DNA from: Linnemannia elongata
Taxonomy: Eukaryota; Mortierellomycota; Mortierellomycetes; Mortierellales; Mortierellaceae
Assembly (NCBI GenBank): GCA_036320915.1
Contig: JAXBDG010000006.1
Location: 1,612,001-1,676,000 of the forward strand
Direction of reading: 5' to 3'
Length of the DNA stretch: 64,000 nucleotides
The notes beneath the pieces were generated by a model, which was not told the DNA's origin, did no database searches, and worked only from the letters and a program-made list of their open reading frames with translations. Shown one piece after another: positions 52,302 to 63,462 of this stretch; the stretch's first letter is position 1; the number at the start of each line of letters is the position of its first letter. A program made the translations under genes and the position numbers.

Positions 52302-55300
52302 ATGTCGGCAGAACATTCCTCCTCGGCAAAGAATGCCAAGGATGCCCTTGAGTTAGAAAAGAGAAACACCGTCGTCGATGTCGATCGCAACGATGTCACC
52401 GCCACCCAATCCTCTATCGATCTCTCCGACAAGGACTCGGACGACAAGGAGGTCGAGCTCGACAAGAATGGCAAGCCCATCGTCAAGCCCGAGCCAAAGA
52501 TCTCGTACCTGCAGCTCTACCGCTTCGCCTCCCCCTTCGATTACCTCTGCGTCGTGTATGTTTTTTTTATGTATCATTACTGCTGTCGTTATTTTTGCAT
52601 ATAGCTGAAAAAATATTTAATGCCAGTCAAACAACACCCTTGCATTTTGTATTGAACGGGGCACTGACCTTACCTTTCAAATTGCTTCTCCATAATACAT
52701 AGCCTGGGTACTATCTGTGCCTTCGCCAACGGTGTCGGCCAGCCTTTAGTCGCCTTGTTGATGGGAGATGTCATCAACGCCATCGCTGGACATGCCACAA
52801 CCGCCACCGGACCTGAAGCTGACGCTCTCAACGCCCAGCTCATCTCTGAGATGCGTGTCCTCGTCATCAAGTTCACCGTTATCGGAGCTATCATGTTCTT
52901 TGTCGCCTACGGCCAGATGTGCCTCTTCACTCTTTCTGCTGAAAACCAGACCAAGCGTATCCGTGAAAAGTACCTCCATGCCATTCTCCGCCAGGATATC
53001 ACCTGGCACGACATCGGCAAAAAGAGCGAGTCCCTCAACTCGCGTCTCAGCGCCGACACACAGTTGATCTTTGATGGTCTCGCCGACAAGGTTGGCGTCT
53101 GCCTCTCATCCTTGGCCACCTTCGTCGCTGGTTTCGTCATTGCCTTCACCCACGGCTGGAGAATGAGTTTGGTCCTCTTGACTTCTGTCCCCTTGATGGC
53201 TGGTAAGTTTACTATCTCTAAAATGTTGAAACCGTCGATCCCACACGATATTATGCATAATATTTTTTTTATGAAACTAACGCGCTTTCGCGATTTTCTT
53301 TCATAACAATGATTCTATAGCTGCCGGAGGTCTCATGGCCAAATATGCTGGTGACAATTCTGCTGATGGTCAGGATTCCTACGCCGCTGCTGGAGGATTG
53401 GCCGAGCAGGCCATTGGCTCCATCCGCACTGTCGTTGCTTTCGGTGGTCAGAAGCGTGAGCTCAAAAAGTTCAACGTTGTCCTCGAGGAGGCCTACAAGT
53501 CCGGTGTCAAGAAATCTATTGCTACTGGATTGGGCATGGGCTCCTTCATGCTGATCATGTTCATGAGTTACTCCTTGGCTTTCTACTATGGATCCGGCCA
53601 GGTCAAGGACGGACACATGGAGCCCGGTAATGTCTTGACTGTCTTGTTCTCTACCATCATCGGTGCATTCTCCATCGGTAACGTCGGCCCCAACATTGCC
53701 AGCTTCGGCAAGGCCCAGGCCGCTGCATATACCATCTTCCATACCATCGACCGCGTCCCCGACATTGATTCCTTTGACCCCTCCGGTCTTAAGCCCGAGA
53801 ACCTGCAGGGTCACATCGTCGTCAAGGACGTCAACTTTGCCTACCCCAGTCGTCCCAACGTCCCTATTCTCAAGGAGATGAACATCGAGGTCAAGCCCGG
53901 CCAAACCGTTGCCCTTGTCGGTCACTCAGGATCAGGAAAGTCGACTATTATCGGTCTTGTCGAGCGTTTCTATGACCCTTCTTCTGGAACTATCACCATT
54001 GATGGCATTGAGATAAAGGACTTCAACATTCGTCACTTGCGTGACAACATCGGTTTGGTCTCCCAGGAGCCCGTTCTTTTCAACGCCACCATCAAGCAGA
54101 ACATTTTGTATGGAGTTCGCAAGGATCAGAAACAGCCCACTGACGCTGACATCGAGAAGGCTTGCCGTCTCGCCAACGCCCACGACTACATCTCCAAGCT
54201 TCCCCAGGGTTACAACACCATGGTCGGTGAGAAGGGCGCTTTGCTCTCTGGAGGCCAGAAGCAGCGTATTGCCATTGCTCGTGCTTTGATCAAGAACCCC
54301 ACGATCCTGCTTTTGGATGAGGCCACTTCTGCCTTGGACACTGAGTCAGAACGTATTGTCCAGGCCGCATTAGATAATGCTGCCACTGGTCGCTCGACCA
54401 TTGTCATTGCCCATCGTCTGTCGACCATTATGAACGCCGATCTCATCTACGTCATGGATCGGGGAGTTGTCTTGGAATCTGGAACCCACGAATCTCTCAT
54501 GGCCCTCGGTGGAACCTACACTGAATTCGTCGCCAAGCAGCAGCTCAAGACTGGAGGAACCGATATCGAGGCACCCGAGCAGACCGCCAATACCAATGCC
54601 ATTGTTGCTGCCGAACCCAAGGCACACATTGTCATTGATGAGAAGGCCAACCCTGAAGGAGCTCACACCGGTCGCCGCATGAGCAACCTTCTCCGTCGCA
54701 TGTCGTCTCACCACTCGGACAAATCTGCCACCAAGGGCCCTACTGTTGTTGACATTGCGGAAGACAAGGAGATGACCATGGCTCGTGAGAAGAAGGAGGC
54801 TGCTAGGAAGCTGAAGCTCCAGAAGGCTCCTATCTCGCGTACCATCCGGTACTTGAAGCCCAACTACCACATCTGTCTTGCTGGTGTCTTCTGTGCTATT
54901 ATCCAAGGTGGCCTCTTCCCCGGTTTCTCTCAGATCTTCTCTCGCGCGATCACGACTCTGACTGATGTCAATAAGCTCGGTGACGAGTTCATCCCCAGGG
55001 CCAACCACTACTCTCTTCTGTTCCTTATCCTTGCCTTTGTCGGTTTCATCGGTTTCGCCGGTGGTATGTTCTTCTTCTTGCTCGCTGGTGAACGTCTTAC
55101 CCGCGAGATGCGTTTCCTGAGCTACAAGGCCATCCTCAGCCAAGAGATGGCCTTCTTTGACCGCCCCGAGAACTCGACTGGAGCACTTGCCAGTCGTCTT
55201 GCCACCGATTCCCAGCAGATGTTCGATATGGTCTCCCAGGTCGTCTTGACCTCGGTCTCATCTATGGCTACCATTGCCGTCGGTCTCGGATTCGCCTTCA

Positions 55301-56574
55301 CGGCCTCATGGCAGATGACTTTAATTATTCTTGCTGCGGTTCCCGTCATCGGTCTTGGACAGTACCTCGAATTGGCTTCATTGACCGGTTTCGGAAGCAA
55401 GACCCGTAAGGCGTACGAAAAGTCTGGTCAAGTTGCCGGTGAGGCTATTGCCAACATCCGCACTGTTGTCTCCCTTGCCAAGGAGGACGTTTTTGAGGCC
55501 CGTTACTTTGAGGTCACCCGTGAGCCCCACAAGTATGCTCTCCACAAGGCTCTTTTCGCTTCATTTGGTTTCGCTATGTCCCAGGCTGTCGCTTACTGGA
55601 GTTACTCTGTCGGATTCTATGGTGGTTACCGTCTCGTCGAGGCTAACATCATCACCTGGGGCAAGATGTTCGACTGTATGTTCGCCATTGTCTTCCTCGC
55701 CATGAGTTTGGGTCACATCACCTCGGAGCTCCCCAAGTACGCCAAGGGCAAGCAGTCTGCCATCAACGTCTACGAGCTCCTGGACAAGGATACTCTGATC
55801 GATGCCGACCGAGACGGTACTTCGCTCGAGACCATCTCCGGCTCTCTTGCCTTGGAGAAGGTCGATTTCCACTACCCCACCCGCGTAAACATTCAAATCT
55901 TTAACGGTGTTGATATCAAGGTCAAGCCCAGCCAGACTGTTGCCCTTGTCGGCCCCTCGGGATGCGGCAAGTCGACTATCATTGCCCTCCTCGAGCGCTG
56001 GTACGATGTTGATGGTGGCCAGGTCCTTGTCGACAACTACAACATCAAGGACCTTCAGTTGCACAACATCCGTGAGCATATGGCTTTGGTCGGTCAGGAG
56101 CCCGTTCTGTTCGACATGTCAATCAAGGACAACATCCTCTACGGTCTTCCCGATAGCGAGGGCACGCTCGAGCAAGTCGAGGAGGCCGCCAAGCTGTCCA
56201 ACATCCACAACTTTGTCATGTCCCTCCCCGACGGCTACAACACCTCGGTCGGAGACAAGGGCTCGCAGCTCTCTGGAGGTCAGAAGCAGCGTATTGCCAT
56301 TGCCCGTGCCCTCATCCGCAACCCCAAGGTCTTGCTCCTTGACGAGGCCACCTCGGCTTTGGATTCCGAGTCTGAGAAGCTTGTCCAGGAGGCGCTCGAC
56401 AAGGCTCGCTATGGCCGTACCACGATTGTGATTGCCCATCGTCTCAGCACTATCCAGGACGCTGACATGATCTTGGTCGTCAAGGATGGTGCCATTGTCG
56501 AGTCTGGTCGCCATTACGAGCTCGTTGGCTTGGGCGGTGTCTATGCCGATCTTTGCCAGAAGCAGAACTTGTAG
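52302..56574 (+). CDS. ABCB-type full-length ABC transporter (P-glycoprotein/MDR)
   Basis: Exons 52302-52555, 52703-53202 and 53321-56574 give 1335 residues, the usual length of fungal ABCB exporters. The order is TMD1-NBD1-TMD2-NBD2. NBD1 has Walker A GHSGSGKST (about 452), signature LSGGQKQRIA and Walker B ILLLDEATSALD. NBD2 has GPSGCGKST (about 1129), LSGGQKQRIA and VLLLDEATSALD. Both sites look catalytically intact. A basic linker (RRMSNLLRRMSSHH) joins the halves. The N-terminal 75 residues are acidic and hydrophilic. ATP-driven export of hydrophobic compounds, or of lipid or peptide, across the plasma membrane is expected. In some fungi the a-factor exporter Ste6 belongs to this family, but nothing here identifies that role. 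A poly(A) signal aataaa lies at 56692. Confidence 0.96.
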
Positions 56575-57070
56575 ATAATTTGTTTCAAAGGGTCTTCAGT
56601 TTTTCATTACAGTCCATTTCCTAATTGTATACATACCATTTAGCATATCAATATCTTAATACGTTTCCTAGCATTCAAGGAAACAAGAACGAATAAAAAA
56701 AAATAACCAAATTAACCAATGCCTCAGGGATTCTGATACCTTTCATGGCTTGACACTCGAAGACAATATCTGAGACTGATAAGAACGTTGATCAACAAAG
56801 ATGATAAACGATGTCCATCATGATGTATCAGAAATCGGATGCGTGTGATAAACATGTCAGACCGACGATCTGTTCGTTGAAAGATCGATTCTCTCACTAA
56901 ATTCATGGCCATTATTGATCTGCTTTTCAAGTTTTCAAGGGTATAAGGTTGGTGGCGTTCAAAGCCACACCCCCAGTCTTGATTTTTTCAAGTCGGAAAG
57001 GAGCTCGCACCTTTTGTTCCCACCCTTTCCCTTTCCTCGCACGAATCATTCACGCGACCAAACTACCGGC
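56575..57070. other. Intergenic between ABC transporter and FMT1
   Basis: 496 bp. The first 130 bp hold the ABC transporter 3' region with its aataaa signal; the last 80 bp are a C/T-rich FMT1 leader. No gene is seen. Confidence 0.6.
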
Positions 57071-58204
57071 ATGTCGCGTTCCCTTTTGTTGACATGGGCA
57101 CGCTGCCGGAGCCAGACAACCTCATTCACCACCACCGCTGCAGCAAAGGCAGGATGGACCTCCTCATTCAACAGTCTTCGCATGTCACAGAACGTAAGCA
57201 CTCCTCGCTTGTGATTCGACGAAAACTTTACTCTCGAGCACAATAAATATCGATAGCGGAGAAGAAAGAGGAGAAAGTCCTTTACGAGCCAACGATGCTG
57301 ATACCCATTTTGGAAAACACCACTCCAATATATTTTTTAGGCGTCACGGCCATTCAGTGTTTCGACCCTGCAGAACAAAGACCAGGACAAGGTCAAAATC
57401 TTGTTCTTTGGAAGCGACTCCTTCTCGGTGCCTCATCTAGAGGCTTTGATCCAAGAGAAGAGTAAGTGAATGATGATGCTGCAAGGGTGAACGCGATCTT
57501 TTGAAACGGTCGAACCAAAAGAGCAAATGGGAACCTAAATCTCAATCGCCCTGGATTATGATTTTCCTTTTCGTTAGGCAAGCCGGGCTCGATCATTGAG
57601 AGAATCGACGTCGTCTCTCCAAAGGAACGGACCAAAAAATCAAAACGAGACGCCCAAGATTGTAAGCTGACATCAAACTGAAATCACGCGTCTTTTAACT
57701 TGGAACGAACAAACATCTCACAACACTCGACTCTTATAATTTGATGAAATAATTAGCCCCGCTCACACTATTGGCAAAGGCACACAACTTGAACACATAC
57801 CCATCACCAGACAGGAAGGGCGGGTTCGACGCATGGACGTTCCCTAAGGATAGTCAAGTCGATGCTTGGGATTTCGGAGTCGTCGTGTCGTTTGGGTGGT
57901 TCCTGCCTGACGATGTCATCACCCGCTTCAAGAAGGCTGGCATTAACGTCCACCCATCCCTCCTGCCCAAGTAAGTGTGCTATGTTGTAAACTATATATT
58001 ATAATCATTTTAAGAGGTTGAAGTGTCCTGACCCCTTGTGTTTACTTTCGATTATTGCTCGCGTAATGTTGTTTAGGTATCGAGGATCAGCGCCGTTGCA
58101 GAGGGCGATTTTGAACCAGGACCAAACGACAGGCGTGACAGTCCAGTTACTCGACCCCAATGAGTTTGATGCCGGAAAGATTCTTGCCCAAGCTGAAGTC
58201 GTAC

Positions 58205-58256
<52 letters not shown>

Positions 58257-59364
58257 GCGCTGATGAATCATTCGTGATGAGTTGCTCACTTCTCCAATAA
58301 TGTATTAACTAACGTAGTTTTGGATACCTTTGCAAAAAATTGTAGGCATTACCCGAGAATTCTACGTATCGGTCATTGGAGGCACTGTTAGCCAAGAAGG
58401 GAGGCGAGTTGGTGGTCGATGTCATCAACAACTATGACCAGCGCAGGGTATGTACTTCCGTTATTGTGTTGCCTGCCTTTACAAGCGGGCAATATTCGGA
58501 GTTGAGAGGCAAAGGCGCGTGCTTGCATGAACAATAACCACACTCACACGCACCAATTCTTAACCATACATTTTCCTCCTTGTCCGCATATCCTCCCTAA
58601 TATACCCACCTTCTTTTCCTCCCATCCTTGTACTTTTCGCTTTAGCGTGATGCCAAGACTCAGGACCCAACAAAAGTAACAAAGGCAAACAAGATCAGCC
58701 GAGAGGCCTGCAAGGTCCAATGGTCGACCTGGACAGCTGCTCGCACTGAGCGGTTGCATCGCGCTAATGGATTCAGAGTAAGCACAACATACAATTGATA
58801 GCAATTCAATAGCAGCAAAACGGCAGTGAGCATGCTTTGTACATTTATGCGCATGGATGTAATAGGTTGGAGAGGGATTCAAGATAAACAGAAAAAAACA
58901 ACAAGTGGGATCATTTGGTGCAATTAGCAAAGCTTGCTCAGCTTAACTCGGTCGTTTGCTCGGTTCACAATGATCTGACAAGACTAATTCTTGATGACAA
59001 TTATTCCTGCCTCTTCAAACGATAGTACCCTATCACGTCAACATGGACAGTACAAGACTCCGGGAAGGCTCTCCCCATCTCGCTCTTTGACCTCTTCCGC
59101 GTCGACTCGTCCACATCCACCACTCCCACTTCCACAACCCAACCGAAAAACGGAGGGTACGCTGCAGATGGAAAGACGCCCAGCCAGTCGTCCGCTCCAG
59201 GGACCATTTTCTATCACGGCCCGACCGAATCCCTGCACATCACATGTTCTGACGGCTCGTTGCTTGGCGTCAAGGCCGTCCAGTTCGAAGGCAAGAAACG
59301 ACTCTCTGCCAAAGACTTTCATAATGGATATCATGTCCATTCCGGCAGTTCTCGTTTCGAATAG
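57071..59364 (+). CDS. FMT1: Mitochondrial methionyl-tRNA formyltransferase
   Basis: Eight exons, 57071-57193, 57341-57461, 57578-57661, 57757-57970, 58077-58200, 58346-58447, 58646-58777 and 59026-59364, give 412 residues. The first 50 residues are Arg/Ser/Ala-rich without acids (MSRSLLLTWARCRSQTT), a good mitochondrial presequence. The formyltransferase domain follows: KILFFGSDSFSVPHLEAL, then the catalytic N-x-H stretch NVHPSLLPKYRGSAP (about 171-185) and the catalytic Asp in FDAGKIL. A C-terminal OB-like domain ends in KRLSAKDFHNGY. The enzyme formylates Met-tRNA for mitochondrial translation start, using 10-formyl-THF. The intron after 58200 begins with a T50 tract. aataaa occurs at 59370. 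Confidence 0.95.
58206..58255. repeat. T50 homopolymer inside FMT1 intron
   Basis: Fifty consecutive T residues start five bases after the 5' splice site of the intron 58201-58345. This is the longest homopolymer in the window. Confidence 0.93.
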
Positions 59365-59472
59365 TCCACAATAAATAACAACAAAAGACATGGGTATTTA
59401 ATATATATATATATAATTTTTATATCAGTCGCATTCTAAAATAATGAGGCGTGGGGGCGGAATATGTAGAAT

Positions 59473-61117
59473 TCAATCCAGTTCCATGTCTTCCACAAGG
59501 TTGTACGTCCAATTGACACCCGTAGGTTGAGCAGCCCCCCACCGCTGATACATATTCACAGCCCTCACATAGGGCCACAGCCTCGTATACTGTTCCTTTA
59601 ACTGTGCCGCAATCGCATCCCTCTCCGCCGAGCTACTTCCATCCATCTTCAAACACCACTCCTTCGAAACCGTCTCAAACCGGCTCTCCAACTCGCGTCG
59701 CTCATTCAACAACTCCTCCCGCTTGACTACATCATTCCTACAATCGTTTTCACCTTCCTGCGCCGGGATATACTCATACTTCCAATCATCCAATCCATCG
59801 TAAGGAACCACAGGGAGTCGTTCACGAGGGATGACCTTGTGCAGGTCGGCGTTATTACGGGTGAAGACGAATTTTGCGGTGACGACGGGGTCGAGGAGGG
59901 GTTGAATCAGTTTCCAGATACCCCAGAAGACATAGGGGGCCTTGTGGATGACACAAACGCCCAAGGTTTCGGGGTAGTAGGCTTCGAAGCATTGGACAAA
60001 GAGACGAATGAATCCCCAGTCCATGTTGTCGAGGCCGAAATCTGAGAGGTCAAAGATAACGATGACTGATTCTGCACCCGTTTCCAGAACCGTCCTTCCG
60101 CACTCCATTGTCTAATAGATGGAAAGTATTCAATAGTGTGTCAATTAATTGTTAATATCATCACAAGTATTCCCCGCATGTAAATAATAACAATCATCGA
60201 GAAAGAAAAAGCGTTAAAGTGTGTGTCCCATACGTAGAGAGTGTATCGATGGATAGTCTCGGGGGGTTGATCGCTTTTATGGTGCAAGCGGGTGTTAATG
60301 ATCGACATGGGTCGTCCCAGAGGGTCGGCGCCGCGCAAGTATCCCTTTCCTGACTTCAACTGCTCAATGAATTTGGGGTATTTGGCATCAAGTTCCGCGT
60401 CCGATAACTCGACCAACTCGTCCAATTGCTCGACGACCCGCCACTTCAATGCGTTCAAGACCATCTTGAGCGCATCGTCAATCACCCATTTGCGGGCACG
60501 GATGTACTATTAAGTAATTGAATAGGGGACAGAGACAGATAGTTTAGTTGGTAGAACAGAACAAATGCAGGTGTGCTAATTGCCTTGGTAAAGTGACAAG
60601 ATATAAAGTAATAACCCCGGTTTTTTTATGAAGACTTTATGCAAGGGCAATAATTGCTTACCTTGAGGACCACGAGATCAGGATGATCCATCATCGTGAT
60701 CTTCCAAAAGATCCTATGCAGCTGCTTGCCCGTAAACCTCGGCGCTTCATCTGACATCACAGTATCTGACGATACGGCGTCGACAAAACCAGCAGCAGCA
60801 GACGGACCAAACCCACCGCCGAACCATCCCGCGTTCTGTGTGGCAGGAGTCGCCTGTGCTTGAGCTGCTGTTGACGACGACGAAGAAGAGGAAGAGGTAA
60901 GGGGAGCTGCTGGGGAGTAGAGGGAGGAGACGTCGGCATCACGGCCCTGGCCTTTGAAGGACGGAGGAGCGGTCTGGTCAAAGTCGACCTTGCCGTCAAA
61001 GATTTCGTACAGTCGGACCCAGAATTCCTGGAGCTTGAGGTTCTGGTCGGGCGTCAGGTGGCCCAGGCGACCCTCTGTTGATAGTACAGGGCGGATGTAT
61101 GTCGACATGGGTTCCAT
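59473..61117 (-). CDS. Sec14-like CRAL-TRIO phospholipid transfer protein
   Basis: Exons from 5' are 61117-60662, 60506-60234 and 60111-59473, giving 455 residues, or 452 if the second ATG (61108) is used. Residues 1-150 are a helical, Ser/Gln-rich N-terminal region (LTPDQNLKLQEFWVRLYEIF). The CRAL-TRIO N domain starts at the exon 2 border (YIRARKWVIDDALKMVLNALKWR-like). The lipid-binding CRAL-TRIO lobe follows, with GYLRGADPLGRPMSIINTR, IVIFDLSDFGLDNMDW and CFEAYYPETLGVCVIHKAPYV, which are close to the Sec14 core. The C-terminal 90 residues are charged and helical. It should exchange phosphatidylinositol with another lipid and support phosphoinositide signalling, closest in layout to the Csr1/Pdr17 type. 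Its stop is 108 bp from that of FMT1, convergent. Confidence 0.92.
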
Positions 61118-61742
61118 AAAAGAGAGTGTGTGAGTGTGAGAGCGAGAAAGAGGGAGAGGAGAAGCGTGTGAGTATGGTGCAGCAATTGGGGAGGGAAAGA
61201 GAGCGGGAGAGTGGAGTGGGTGGGGAAAGTAAGGAAGAGAGAGAGAGAAAAAATTCAGAACTTAGTGGGAGAAGGGCAAAAAAAAGGACGTCAGGGCACA
61301 GTGCTCTCCCCCTTGTTCCTTCCCTTCTTTCGTTCGTCCTTTTTATTTGTGAGCCGTTCGGACCTTCATCGGCCCACCACCACCCACTCACCTGCCTTCT
61401 CTTCCCTCTTCTTGCTCAAAAAAAAAAAAAAAAAAAGTAGGTCCAGAATTGTGAATTGACCTCTTATTGGTTCAATCTTCCTTCCCCTGCCTTGTTATTG
61501 CTGTAACCAACAAAGGTGTGGAGATGGAAGACAAAATAACGGGGATGCACAGGGACGGAATGGGATAGCTTTGCAACATCATGCAACGTGACAACTACCC
61601 GCCGGCTCCTCCTCCTGTTTTGTTTATTTTCGGCTTGGATGCCAATTATGCTTGCGGCATGAGCATTGGCATGGCATTGGCCGTTTGTCAGGATCACAAT
61701 CACTCCTCTTCCTCCCCTTCGGTTAGCTTGTCGGGCTTACAG

Positions 61743-61776
<34 letters not shown>

Positions 61777-62631
61777 CGGCCTGTGGAACCCACCCCACAT
61801 GTCCCTGGCTGGCCCAGCTCTTGCATATTACAGCTTTCTCAGCATCATTTTGTCCCTCCACTCCCTTACTCGCTCCACAAACAAACAAAAGAAAAAACGA
61901 CGAGAAGGACGCCTTGGAGAAGAATAGTTTGCTTTAATTAACCTAATGGTGAAAAAACACAAAACATACACAGTGTCAACAAGGAGCACATTAAGGCGCT
62001 TTGTTCCCGTTTTGTTTGTTTGGAGTATGGTATGCACCATTGCGTGCACATGGGGGGTCAACTGGATTGTTTTGTCGTGGATCAGCCGTCTTGGCAAACT
62101 GATACCTGTGTGTAGCTATGCAGCATGTGATGGTTAATCCCGGTTCCCCTTTTGCTCGGTCCACTCCCTCTTTGCCTTTTTACTTTTTAGCCAAGGAGCA
62201 ATTAGTTGGGAAGATGTAGAAAAAAAGAGCGTATACAGAGACGCGTAGGAAAGGTAGATTAGATAAGTGAGCGCAGTAACCACGATAACATCTCTTCGTA
62301 TGTTGAAAGCGGTGGACACAATCACTGCTCCAAACGTAAAACAAACAAGACTTTCTGAAACGTGTTTTTTCATGTTATATTTGTAAAAAAGGCGATATGA
62401 TACAAGGCGGAAGGGATCAGCTGTGGCAAAGAAAAGAATTTAAAACAAACGAAAGGACAATGATGAGGGGGGAGACTCTGCGCACAATGCGTCCTATGCA
62501 TCTTCGTCCCGTGAAGCCATTGAGAAAAACAAACAAAACGGGTTGGGCAGAAATGGCGAAGGAAGGAAGGGGTGGGGGTATGACGCGGGTGGAGGCGGAG
62601 GGAAAGTGGACAAAAAAGGCGCGGCATCCAG
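61118..62631. other. Intergenic region, 1.5 kb
   Basis: The GA-rich segment on the plus strand next to 61118-61260 is the pyrimidine-rich leader of the Sec14-like gene on its own strand. Two A tracts occur (61420-61436 and A29 at 61745-61773). Open frames are short and of biased composition. No gene is supported. Confidence 0.55.
61745..61773. repeat. A29 homopolymer
   Basis: Twenty-nine consecutive A residues in intergenic DNA. Confidence 0.93.
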
Positions 62632-63462
62632 TTAGGCTTGAAGACGATACTTGACGCTGGCGAGGAAGGCGCGAAGGTAGGTGAGCTTCATATTTTCGAT
62701 CCCAAGCTGATCCTTCAACGCGTATGCATCGTCTCTAGCGACATATGCTACATGCGCCCATTTGCCGTTCTTTAAGACCATGACCTTGATAGCGTTCTTG
62801 TCAACGGGGTTCTTGTGATCCCGTTCCAGCTTGACTTGGTCCGAGGTTGAGAAGACGTGTCCACCCCTGTATCTCATGCCAACAAACGTGATCTCCGTGT
62901 CAAGGGTTGCGACCTCGGTCTCTTTGCGCTTCGGTAGTGAGTTTGCGGTTGTTGATGATTGCGATGGCTGGGATGCTGTTGATTGCGATCCGTTGAGAGG
63001 CTGTGATGATGACTGTGATGGCTGTGATGCTTTTGATTGCGATCCTTTGAGAGGTTGTGATGATGACTGTGATGGCTGTGATGCTGTTGGTTGCGATCCG
63101 TTGAGAGGTTGTGATGATGACTGTGATGATGACTGTGATGATTGTTGTGTTGACTGCCACGACTTAGGCACGGCCCTGGCGTTGTTCAGAGTTGTTGCTA
63201 GTGCTGGCGCTGGTGCTGTCAAAGAATAAGGCTGCTGAGAGACAGTTGGACGTGTGAACGACGACGAAGAGGGTGTTTCTATTGGTTCCAGCCAGTGGGC
63301 CTTTCGCTTGAGGACGCTCATGGCTCTGTTCTCGAGGTCTTTGTTGAAGAGGTTCATGACATCCTGGATTCCTCTGAGGTAGGCAGCCCTCTCCCTCCAG
63401 TCGAGGAGGTCATAATAGTCCTTTGAGACGTATTTCCTGACAAAGACGGGTATGTTGTCCAT
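62632..63462 (-). CDS. Stand-alone HIRAN-domain protein with 18-residue repeats
   Basis: A single frame of 276 residues begins at the ATG at 63462. The N-terminal 60 residues are helical and charged (YVSKDYYDLLDWRERAAYLR). Residues about 108-170 are a Ser/Gln-rich array with an 18-residue unit, QPSQSSSQPLNGSQSTAS, encoded by a 54-bp DNA repeat. The C-terminal part (about 191-262) is a HIRAN domain: ITFVGMRYRGGHVF, then LERDHKNPVDKNAIKV with the conserved N-P-x-D-x-N-A-I, and GKWAHVAYVARDDA. In Rad5/HLTF the HIRAN domain binds 3' ends of single-stranded DNA at stalled forks, but here no helicase or RING domain follows. A DNA-binding role in repair or replication is inferred from the domain alone. 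Confidence 0.82.
   Translation of the reverse strand: MDNIPVFVRKYVSKDYYDLLDWRERAAYLRGIQDVMNLFNKDLENRAMSVLKRKAHWLEPIETPSSSSFTRPTVSQQPYSLTAPAPALATTLNNARAVPKSWQSTQQSSQSSSQSSSQPLNGSQPTASQPSQSSSQPLKGSQSKASQPSQSSSQPLNGSQSTASQPSQSSTTANSLPKRKETEVATLDTEITFVGMRYRGGHVFSTSDQVKLERDHKNPVDKNAIKVMVLKNGKWAHVAYVARDDAYALKDQLGIENMKLTYLRAFLASVKYRLQA
62945..63150 (-). repeat. 54-bp in-frame tandem repeat
   Basis: About three and a half copies of a 54-bp unit, with few differences between copies, lie inside the HIRAN-protein gene and encode its 18-residue Ser/Gln-rich repeats. Confidence 0.85.

Noticed and set aside
54370..55143. Minus-strand open frames within the ABC transporter gene
   Set aside because: They are antisense by-products of high GC3 codon use in the conserved transporter exon.
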